From Planctomycetota bacterium (lineage in GTDB: Bacteria; Planctomycetota; Planctomycetia; Pirellulales; UBA1268), in contig QWPO01000052.1 in the NCBI GenBank assembly GCA_003669255.1, positions 1-12,547 on the forward strand: a stretch of 12,547 nt of DNA, written 5' to 3'. Under the pieces are notes generated by a model. The model ran no database searches and was not told where the DNA came from. It was given only the letters and a program-made list of their open reading frames with translations. Both the position numbers and the translations under genes were made by a program. Position 1 is the first letter of the stretch. The number at the start of each line of letters is the position of its first letter. Below are positions 1-9,200 of the stretch, piece after piece.

Positions 1-1170
1 CGCGGCGGTGAGAAGAGTCAGGGCCGTGTCGTGGGGCCGAAGTGGAAGTTCCAGCAGTACGGCGAGTGCGGCAAGTGGGTGAGCGACCTGTTCCCGCACA
101 TCGCCACGCACGTCGACGACATCGCCTTCCTCCACTCGATGACGGCCGACTCGCCAATCCACGGCTCGGCGATGCTGCAGATGAACTCCGGCAAGATCCA
201 GTCGGGCGCGCCCTGCCTGGGCTCGTGGGTCAACTACGGCCTCGGCAGCGTGAACGAGAATCTCCCCGGCTTCGTGGTGATGCTCGACCCGACCGGCGGG
301 CCGATCTCGGGCGCGAAGAACTGGGCCAGCGGCTACATGCCGGCCACCTATCAGGGCACACTCCTGCGGAGCAAGGGGCCGCCGATCCTCGACCTCGCGC
401 CTCCCGACGACATGCCGCTGGAGGCGCAGCGGGCGATGCTCGATGCCCTCCGCGAGGCCAACACGGCCCACCTGCTACCCCGTGGCGACAACAGCGAGCT
501 CGCCGCCCGGATCGCCTCCTACGAACTCGCCTGGAAGATGCAGGAGCACGCACCCGAGGCGGTGGACCTGGCACGCGAAACCGAAGAGACACAAAAACTC
601 TACGGCCTCGACAACCCGCGCACTGCCGATTTTGGCCGGCGCTGCCTGCTCGCCCGCCGGCTCGTGGAGCGGGGCGTGCGGTTCATCCAGCTTTATTCCG
701 GCGGCGCCCACAACGACGACAACTGGGACGCCCACGGCGACCTGGAAAAGAACCACACCTTCCACGCCGGCAACACCGACCAGCCCGTGGCGGCCCTGCT
801 CACCGACCTCAAGCGGTCTGGCCTGCTCGACTCCACGCTCGTGATCTGGGGGGGCGAGTTCGGCCGGCAGCCGACGGCGGAATACGACGAGGGCACGGGC
901 CGCGATCACAACTCGTACGGCTTCACGATGTGGATGGCCGGCGGCGGCATCAAGGGGGGCGTGAGCGTAGGCGAGACCGACGAGCTCGGCGCGGCGGCGA
1001 TCTCACCGGTGCACGATGGCAAGACCGGCTTCCACGTGAAGAGCCTGCATGCCACGGTGCTCAAGCAACTCGGCCTCGACCCCAACCGGCTCTCCTACTT
1101 CTTCGGCGGCCTCGACCAGAAACTCGTCGGCGTGGAGCACGTCGAGCCGATCCACGAAATCATCGCGTGA
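1..1170 (+). CDS. DUF1501 family protein, 5'-truncated by window edge
   Basis: The reading frame is open from base 1 to a TGA at 1168-1170 (389 residues visible). A GTG at 31 is not the true start: the frame continues upstream, and full DUF1501 proteins are usually about 450-480 residues with an N-terminal export signal, which is missing here. The family is related to the alkaline phosphatase/sulfatase fold. Family-typical segments seen are SDLFPHIATHVDD followed by FLHSMTADSPIHG near the left end, NWDAH at nt 721-735, GGEFGRQP at about nt 850-873 and GRDHN at nt 898-912, with the conserved His, Asp, Glu and Arg expected for this group. DUF1501 proteins are abundant in planctomycetes, usually exported and next to cytochrome-type PSCyt/DUF1549/DUF1553 genes; any such partner would lie outside the window. 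Their biochemical activity is not established. The stop overlaps the start of the next gene by one base, indicating co-transcription and probable translational coupling. Confidence 0.93.
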   Translation, partial: RGGEKSQGRVVGPKWKFQQYGECGKWVSDLFPHIATHVDDIAFLHSMTADSPIHGSAMLQMNSGKIQSGAPCLGSWVNYGLGSVNENLPGFVVMLDPTGGPISGAKNWASGYMPATYQGTLLRSKGPPILDLAPPDDMPLEAQRAMLDALREANTAHLLPRGDNSELAARIASYELAWKMQEHAPEAVDLARETEETQKLYGLDNPRTADFGRRCLLARRLVERGVRFIQLYSGGAHNDDNWDAHGDLEKNHTFHAGNTDQPVAALLTDLKRSGLLDSTLVIWGGEFGRQPTAEYDEGTGRDHNSYGFTMWMAGGGIKGGVSVGETDELGAAAISPVHDGKTGFHVKSLHATVLKQLGLDPNRLSYFFGGLDQKLVGVEHVEPIHEIIA

Positions 1171-2141
1171 TGCGTCACCTGACTATCACGATGCCACGGT
1201 CCGCGTTGCTCGTCCTGGCTCTCACGGCGTTGACCGCGACCTCGCGGGGCGAGGCTCCGCCATCAGCCGTGCAGACGGGTACGCCCCGGCGAGTGATCGC
1301 CGCCGACTCCTCCACGAAGGCGCTCGCCTCGATCAGTCCCGACGGCCGCGTGGAATGGAAACTCCCCTGCGGCGCGATTCACGACCTGCATCGCCTCCCC
1401 AATGGTCACCTGCTCTATCAGGACGGCTGGACGAAGATCGTGGAACTTGACGCCAACCACCGGCCCGTCTGGACATACGACGCGAAGGGCAACGGCAACG
1501 CCGACCGGCCTGTCGAGGTGCATGCGTTCCAGCGACTCGCAGACGGCACCACGATGATCGTCGAGTCGGGGCCCGCGCGGATCATCGAGGTCGATTCGGC
1601 CGGTGCGATCGCCCGTGAGATTCCGCTGACGGTGAAGTCGTCGTCAGCGCACTCCGACACGCGAAACGCCCGCAAGACCTCCGCCGGCACGTATCTCGTG
1701 GCCCATGAGAAGGATGGCGTGGTTCGCGAGTACGACGCCGCTGGCCGGGTCGTCTGGGAGTTCGACGTGCCGCTCTTTGGAACCGAGAAGCGGCCCGGCC
1801 ACGGCCCCGAGGCCTTTGGCGACCAGGTCTATTCCGCGGTGCGGCTCGAAAACGGCAACACGCTCATCGGCACGGGCAACGGCCACGGTGTTTTAGAGGT
1901 CACGCCCACCAAGGAAATCGTCTGGCAGGTAGGCCAGCGCGACCTGCCCGGCGTGGTGCTCGCCTGGGTGACGCAGGTCGAGCGGCGTCCGAATGGCAAC
2001 ACGATCCTGGTCAACTGCCACGCTGGTCCCGAGCAGCCGCAGATCCTCGAGATCACGCCCGACAAGCAGGTCGTCTGGTCGTTCCGCGACTTCACGACGT
2101 TCGGCGACTCGCTGCCGGTGGCGATCGTCCTCGACCCCTGA
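1170..2141 (+). CDS. Secreted beta-propeller-like repeat protein (PQQ/arylsulfotransferase-like)
   Basis: 323 residues. The ATG at 1170 shares its A with the upstream TGA; a second in-frame ATG at 1191 (Met8) is an equally plausible start and gives a more compact signal peptide. The N-terminus has a hydrophobic core (SALLVLALTALTA, residues 11-23) and a likely signal-peptidase site near residues 26-29. The mature part has about five repeats of roughly 40-50 residues. Each pairs a segment like RLPNGHLL, RLADGTTMI, KTSAGTYLV, RLENGNTLI or RRPNGNTIL with a following ...E.....VW segment (VWTYD, VVWEFD, IVWQV, VVWSF). This pattern is seen in PQQ-binding-like and arylsulfotransferase-like propellers. 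No catalytic residues can be assigned; His71, His118, His161 and His241 fall in or near repeats. Linkage to the DUF1501 gene suggests action in the same extracytoplasmic compartment. The exact substrate is unknown. Confidence 0.85.
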   Translation: MRHLTITMPRSALLVLALTALTATSRGEAPPSAVQTGTPRRVIAADSSTKALASISPDGRVEWKLPCGAIHDLHRLPNGHLLYQDGWTKIVELDANHRPVWTYDAKGNGNADRPVEVHAFQRLADGTTMIVESGPARIIEVDSAGAIAREIPLTVKSSSAHSDTRNARKTSAGTYLVAHEKDGVVREYDAAGRVVWEFDVPLFGTEKRPGHGPEAFGDQVYSAVRLENGNTLIGTGNGHGVLEVTPTKEIVWQVGQRDLPGVVLAWVTQVERRPNGNTILVNCHAGPEQPQILEITPDKQVVWSFRDFTTFGDSLPVAIVLDP

Positions 2142-2152
2142 CGACCGCCTCG

Positions 2153-4477
<2,325 letters not shown>

Positions 4478-4576
4478 GAAGGCGCAAGGCTCCTTTGAGG
4501 AATCACCAGCGTAACCCGCTCCCGCCGTTCATGCCCTTTCACCGAAGAGGCCGTCGCGACGCACCGACAGGGCCCG

Positions 4577-4615
4577 CGGCCTTACGGCCGGTCGGCTCTA
4601 TGGAAGCGGGAGCCG
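4577..4615. repeat. Two adjacent short inverted repeats upstream of the copper ATPase
   Basis: CGGCC (4577-4581) pairs with GGCCG (4586-4590) around a TTAC loop, and CGGCTC (4593-4598) pairs with GAGCCG (4610-4615) around an 11-base loop. They lie in the 215-base gap between the ATPase start and the Cys-dense gene, next to the stronger hairpin at 4621-4663. They could be leader-RNA structure or regulatory dyads for the ATPase; in DNA this GC-rich they could also be chance. No clear promoter hexamers were seen in this gap. Confidence 0.3.
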
Positions 4616-4620
4616 GTGCC

Positions 4621-4663
4621 ATAAGAAAGAGGGCGGCGGGGGACGTTCGTCCCCCACCGCCCC
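4621..4663 (-). terminator. Strong GC-rich hairpin with T-rich tail, probable intrinsic terminator
   Basis: The left arm 4631-4644 and right arm 4649-4662 pair over 13 of 14 positions (one C/A mismatch) around a GTTC loop. Read on the minus strand the stem is followed directly by TCTTTCTTAT. It begins 30 bases past the stop of the Cys-dense gene, the right place to end that transcript before the ATPase gene. The core is also a GC-rich dyad about 150 bases upstream of a copper ATPase, so a metal-responsive operator cannot be excluded, but the T-tail favours a terminator. Confidence 0.7.
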
Positions 4664-4692
4664 GCACGTTCACGCTGAGCCAGCGTCAGGTG

Positions 4693-4935
4693 CTACTTGC
4701 TGCAGCACCCGGAGCCGCAGCAGCCTTCCTGCTCGGCCTTCACGCCGGCAGTCGGGCACTCGCCACCGCAGCAGACGCAGGTGCAACTCGTGCACTCGCA
4801 ACTGCCAGTCTCGCAGCAACCACAGCAATCACACGTCTCACAGCCAGCACGCTGGCTGAAGGTGGCGGGCACGAAGGGCACGAAGGCCAGTGCCGCCAAG
4901 AGCAACAGACTGTTCATGGAAAGAATCCTTTGCAT
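4693..4935 (-). CDS. Very cysteine-dense small secreted protein (metallothionein-like composition)
   Basis: 80 residues, family not recognised. Residues 1-28 resemble a signal peptide with a hydrophobic core (LLLLAALAFVPFVPA, 10-24). The mature part has 17 cysteines among residues 32-78, in CxxC, CC and CxC patterns: CETC, CDCCGCC, CEC, CTC, VCC and a C-terminal CC-GSG-CC. There are no His residues and few large hydrophobics, so it probably folds around metal or disulfides. The ATG at 4935 gives Arg3 a basic n-region but lacks a clear ribosome site; the in-frame ATG at 4917 (Met7) has AAAGGA (plus-strand 4926-4931) 8 bases upstream and may be the real start, giving 74 residues. The gene lies between another exported Cys-rich protein and a Cu(I) ATPase on the same strand, which suggests extracytoplasmic soft-metal binding. 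That role is inference. Confidence 0.72.
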   Translation of the reverse strand: MQRILSMNSLLLLAALAFVPFVPATFSQRAGCETCDCCGCCETGSCECTSCTCVCCGGECPTAGVKAEQEGCCGSGCCSK

Positions 4936-4956
4936 GGAAAACTGAATCGATCACGC

Positions 4957-4970
4957 CACGTCACGACGTG
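4957..4970. promoter_or_regulatory. CACGTC-AC-GACGTG dyad upstream of the Cys-dense gene
   Basis: A perfect 6-bp inverted repeat with a 2-base spacer lies 21-35 bases upstream of the ATG at 4935, within the 118-base gap between the two Cys-rich genes. The position suits an operator or a short leader hairpin. No regulator gene is visible in the window and I do not match the site to a known operator, so this is a candidate only. Confidence 0.3.
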
Positions 4971-5053
4971 TGACCGTGGGAAAGCCACCGCGGATGTCAC
5001 TCGACCGGCGGGCTCACGCCCCAGGACGGGAAGACATCGGTTCGGCGGCCGAT

Positions 5054-5431
5054 TCAGTTCCGCCAGACGCCGTAGAGGACCCGGACTGGCCGGATCGGCA
5101 CCGAAAGCGAGGCCGCCGCATACTCCCGGCTCACGCCGATCGCATGCGGGGCTTCCAGAGAAGCCGACTCCACCACTGCAACCTGCTCAAGCAGGTCGCG
5201 GTCAGCCGTGCTGCCCTTCGAGAAGGACAGCGGTTGGTCCTGCCGGGCTTCCAACTGGCAGTGGCAGGGCGGTGCGGTGGTTTCGGCTGGGCAGGCGGAG
5301 CAGCATGCGCCACTCTCGGCCACACAGCAGCCGCGGTCGCATTCCCCGCCCCAAGCCTGGGGAACGACCTGCGCGGCAAACGCCACGCAGGCCATCATCA
5401 GCCAGACGGATTTTTGCAGACGGAAACGCAC
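5054..5431 (-). CDS. Exported cysteine-containing protein of unknown function, GTG start
   Basis: 125 residues. The GTG start at 5431 is well supported by GAGGAG (plus-strand 5440-5445) 8 bases upstream, and it gives a classic signal peptide: basic n-region (RFRLQK), hydrophobic core (VWLMMACVAFAAQVV, 9-23) and a likely cleavage near residues 26-29. The first half of the mature protein has eight cysteines (31, 35, 36, 43, 44, 47, 56, 58), including CC pairs, CxxC-type spacing at 44-47 and Cys56-His57-Cys58. The C-terminal half (about 60-125) has no cysteine and looks like a small ordinary domain. I do not recognise the family. Proximity to the Cys-dense protein and the copper ATPase suggests periplasmic metal binding or a disulfide-stabilised role. 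An upstream inverted repeat and an ATTCTA (TAGAAT on the coding strand, a -10-like hexamer at 5452-5457) hint at its own promoter. Confidence 0.75.
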   Translation of the reverse strand: MRFRLQKSVWLMMACVAFAAQVVPQAWGGECDRGCCVAESGACCSACPAETTAPPCHCQLEARQDQPLSFSKGSTADRDLLEQVAVVESASLEAPHAIGVSREYAAASLSVPIRPVRVLYGVWRN

Positions 5432-5439
5432 GACAGAGT

Positions 5440-5445
5440 CTCCTC
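5440..5445 (-). promoter_or_regulatory. Ribosome binding site GAGGAG deciding a GTG start
   Basis: GAGGAG on the minus strand lies 8 bases before the GTG at 5431 and fixes that start for the exported Cys-containing protein. No in-frame ATG gives a comparable signal peptide. Confidence 0.75.
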
Positions 5446-5462
5446 GGACCTATTCTACGCCT

Positions 5463-5489
5463 CCCGGCCCGAGATGGTTCGCGGCCGGG
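5463..5489 (-). repeat. Inverted repeat between the DUF4239 gene and the Cys-containing gene
   Basis: CCCGGCC (5463-5469) pairs perfectly with GGCCGGG (5483-5489), and CGA/TCG inside the loop can extend the stem past a bulged C. It starts 12 bases beyond the DUF4239 stop in the minus direction. The downstream flank (AGGCGTAGAATA) is not T-rich, so it is not a textbook intrinsic terminator. It may still mark the boundary between the mobA/AsmA/DUF4239 unit and the Cys-rich genes. Confidence 0.4.
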
Positions 5490-5500
5490 ACGCCGCGGGC

Positions 5501-6289
5501 TTACTCCGGCCGGTCGAAATCGGCACGGACGTCGAGCATCGTCTGGTCGTAGTCGTCGAGGCGAATCAGTCCGTAGCGGGGCATCTCCAGGTCGTAGGTC
5601 ACCCAGATCGTGACCGACGTGACGGCGGCGAATACGGCCATGTGCAGCCAGTTGAACCGCTTCGTGCCTGACATGTCGTGGCCGGCGAGTAACGCCGCGA
5701 AGATGGAGACGAAGAGCAACAGGATGAGGATCTCCGTCGGCGTGTGGGCCTTGGAGGCGGCCTGGTGCCGGGTGCCGGCATCGAACATCTCATTGATCGC
5801 CGAGAGCAAGATTGCGGCCGTCTGGTCGCTTTCACACCGCGGCACGGCCGCGACCGACTGCCGCCAGATCGCATCCCGCTGATCCTTCAATCGATCGGAG
5901 AGTTCGGCCTGCGACTCGGCAGGGGAGGCGGCCGGCCGCTGCGCGAGCCGGGTGTCGAGGTAACCACGAAACAGGTCGCGGACCGACGCACATGTATCTT
6001 CGGGGAGAATCGACAGCCGTAACCAGGCGGTGCCGATGGCGTTGGCCTCTTCCACGATCAGGCTCCGCCGCATGTCGAGCCGCGTGCCTGCCGAGCTGAA
6101 CCAGAACGCGATCAACAGCCCCAGCAGGCCGAGCACCGCGGCATCGACGGCGCTCGTGCCCACCGCATCCGCATCGTCGGACCGCAGCCAGCGAAGCCGC
6201 CCCAGGCGGCGGCCAACCTCCGCGGCCACGACCATGGCCACGAAGAGCAGCACCGGCAGGGCGATCATCGGCAGTTGCACGCCGGTCAT
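5501..6289 (-). CDS. DUF4239 / bestrophin-like integral membrane protein
   Basis: 262 residues. Hydrophobic stretches at about 5-23, 47-66, 185-203 and 214-232 predict four membrane helices in a 2 + 2 arrangement, separated by a soluble helical segment (about 67-184). Recognisable family features are the second-helix region ending in FWFSSAGTRLDMRR, followed by EEANAIGTAWLRL, and the C-terminal YDLEMPRYGLIRLDDYDQTM segment, as in DUF4239 proteins that databases group as bestrophin-like. Bestrophins are anion channels, but channel activity for this bacterial group is not established. The ATG at 6289 overlaps the TGA of the AsmA-like gene by 4 bases (ATGA), so translation is probably coupled. 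No separate ribosome site is needed or obvious. A link to envelope function is inference from this coupling. Confidence 0.82.
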   Translation of the reverse strand: MTGVQLPMIALPVLLFVAMVVAAEVGRRLGRLRWLRSDDADAVGTSAVDAAVLGLLGLLIAFWFSSAGTRLDMRRSLIVEEANAIGTAWLRLSILPEDTCASVRDLFRGYLDTRLAQRPAASPAESQAELSDRLKDQRDAIWRQSVAAVPRCESDQTAAILLSAINEMFDAGTRHQAASKAHTPTEILILLLFVSIFAALLAGHDMSGTKRFNWLHMAVFAAVTSVTIWVTYDLEMPRYGLIRLDDYDQTMLDVRADFDRPE

Positions 6290-9200
6290 GGCTGGGGTCT
6301 CGCAGGGGCAGGAGCGGGCGCCGACGGCTGGCCGAACACCGCCTCCAGGCCGCGGCCGATGCCGTCCTTGAGCACCGCCTCGGCGGTATTCTCCACAATC
6401 CGGCTGAGGATCGATTCCATGGCGGCTGCGTCGAACTGCGGCTTCTCGACCGTTCCCTTGAGCGGCACCACGAGTGGCGTGCGAAAGAGTGTGCCAAGAA
6501 CCGGCGTCTGGCCGACAAGGTCTCCCCGCAGGGCCACTTCAAGCCGCATATCGAGCGAACCGTCCTGCCCCACACTCCCCTGCGACTTCACTACGAGCTG
6601 GCCCGAGTCCATCACGAGCCCTTCGTGCGCAATCCGCCGTCCGGCGAGTCGCACACGGACCGGATCGGGCCGCACCCGCAGGAGCACCGCTTTGTCGCCG
6701 AACGCAAACCGCGGATCGACCACGCTCTGGAGCTTCACGAGCAGGTTCACCAGCGGCTGCACGCCGGGGGAGGGCTTGAGTTCGAGGTTCTCGAACGTCA
6801 GCTGGCCGGCGAGTTCGCCGCCAAACGCGTCGCCAAACGGCAGCCTTGCCCCCGCGAGGTCCACACTCACCACACCGGCGGCATGGGTGGCATGACCGAG
6901 CACCGGCGAGAGCCATAGCGCGATCTGCCGGCAGGTCTGCTCCGAGAGGGCCACACGCTCCGCCAGGCGGCCCGGCGGAATGACGAGCTCACCCGGCGCA
7001 GGCACCAACCGCACCCACGGAGCGCCGCGAACCCGGCCTCCCGCAACCGGAATGTCGAACGGCCCGAAGGCGAGCTGTCCCTCGAGTAGCCGCACAGCCA
7101 CCTCGCCCGCCGCCAGCGGAAATCCCGCGACGTCGCCGCCAAGCCACGAGGCGGTGGTGTCGATCGCGAGCGACTTGAACCGGTCGTCGTTGGGCCGGAC
7201 CGACGCGCTCGCCGGCCGCGTAACCCGCATCGCAAGGTTGGGCTCCGCCTCGGTGCCGCGGGTCGCCGCGAGCCAGTCGGCTGGGAGCGGCACGGTCGCC
7301 GACGGGGAGCCTCCGCCCGCCGCCGTCACTTCGACTGGGCCTCCGGCCGCAAGCGGCACCCGCAGCGCGAAGGGGCGTCCTGCGGAGCCCACGAGCGTGA
7401 TGCGGCCTCCCGTCCACGGGGAGAGCAGCCGAGAGACCTGCTGCCAGTCGTAGGCCGCGGTGCCGTCGAGCGTGACGACCCGCCGCGCACTCCAGTCGTC
7501 GAGCCGACCTGTTGCAGCCACCGCGAGCGTGGACGATTCGACCGAGAGCCTATCGATCCGCAGCTGGTCGGCGAGCGTGCCCGATGCCCCGCGCGGACGA
7601 GTGATCTCCAGCGCCCCGGCGACCCGCGGCTCGGTCCACACCGGCCGCGCCGCCTGTCCTTCACGGCCACCAGACGAGAGCACGAGCTGGCTGCCGGTTG
7701 CCTCGACGAGCAGGTTTACGCCCGCCTGCGTGTCGATGATCTCGATCGTGCCCCAGCCGCGGCCCCCAGCAGGCCACGACTTCGCGACGGCGGCCGGCAC
7801 GAGCCACGGCTCGACGCGACCGATGTCGGCCTGCCACTGCATGCGACCCCGGAGCCGCTCGACGGGCCACTCAGCGGTGGTCGCCGGCAGCCAGGTAAGC
7901 CCGCCGGTGCGGAGCGAAAGGCTCGTTGAGAGGAGTTCGCCCGACGAGATGTCGATCTTGCCCGACACCGCATCGACGCGGCCGGCCGACGTGATCACGA
8001 CCCGCGGCTCGACGATCTCGCGGCCTTCGTGCCGCATGACGAGTTTCTCGATCTCGCATCCGGCCCGCGTCCACTGCCACACGTCGCCCTGCGGCGTCAC
8101 CTCGGCACCCGCCTTGACCGTGCCGGCGAGCTCGAGGCCGGCGGTCGCGAACGGAGGAACGATCGCCGCCAGCCGCGGCTGCCACCGTGCAAGGTCGCCG
8201 ATGAGCGAGCCGACGGCCTTGGTGGCGGTTGATTTGGCCGCAGGTCGGATCCAGGCAACGGTGGCGTCGGCCGGAAACCCGACGACCGCTCCCAGGTCAA
8301 CGACCGCGCCGCCTTCGAGCGACGCCTCCAGCCGATCGTCGCCCGATGCAACCACGAGCCGGCCGCGGTCGATCGCGGCGCCACCCGACACCACGCTGCC
8401 CTCGGCCTCGGCCTCGACAGAAAGCTGCGCGTCGCGCCAGGTCGGCCTACCCGGCACGGCCACTTCGACATCCGTGAGGCTCGCGGCGAGCGTGAGCGAA
8501 CCCGGCCCGCTGCCCGAGCCGGCCGCCGCCACGTCGAGCCGCCCGCGGCACGTGCCGGTGGCAGTCGCTGTTCCAAGATCGAGCACTTCGGCGAGTTCGC
8601 CCACCACGGCTTCGAGATCGGCCTGCCATTGGACCGCGAAGGCGGCAGGCGAGCCCGACGCCGTCGCCTCGACGGCCTGTGAGACCAGCTTCGCCTCTTC
8701 GATCCGCAGCCGCTCGCCGCGGCCGGGACCGCGACGCCCCCGCACCCAGGCGGTGAATGGCTCCGGCCACGAGAGCTGCCGCGTGGCCGGCTCACCCTTG
8801 GCCTCCGCATCCGGCTGCTCCCGAACCGCGGTGAGATTCCGCGCCTTTGCCCGCAGTTCCAGCACACGATCGCCGCCATCGGCCCGCGCCGATGCCGCCA
8901 CGCGAAGGAAGCCCCCGGTGACGCGGACATCGGGCCGCAGGCAGAGCCCACCGGGCAGAGCAGTCGATGCCGACGCCAGATCGACGTCCACCGACGCCGT
9001 GAAATCATCCGCCACGATCCGCTCGGCCCAGTCGGGGTCGTGCACCGTCGGCATGCGGATGCTGCCTGTCGCCTGGGCTTTGAGCACGTCCGACGCCGCC
9101 TCGAGCCGCCGCACCACGATCCGCTCACCGTCGAGCGACAGGTCAAACGGCACGCTGCAGTGATCCACGGCCAGCTGCTCCGCCAGGGTCACCGCATCGC

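Noticed and set aside
42..1169. Arg/Pro-rich upstream extension of the propeller reading frame
   Set aside because: It is the shifted frame of the DUF1501 gene; the signal peptide at the 1170 start shows where the real protein begins.
4495..5613. 372-residue plus-strand open frame across the Cys-rich genes
   Set aside because: Low-complexity Arg/Pro/Ala-rich composition; the minus-strand genes have signal peptides and ribosome sites.
4970..5671. 233-residue plus-strand open frame
   Set aside because: It runs antisense to two supported minus-strand genes and has no recognisable motif.
7460..9163. 567-residue open frame on the plus strand opposite the AsmA-like gene
   Set aside because: Ser/Pro/Thr/Arg-rich with no domain; a typical antisense shadow in high-GC DNA.
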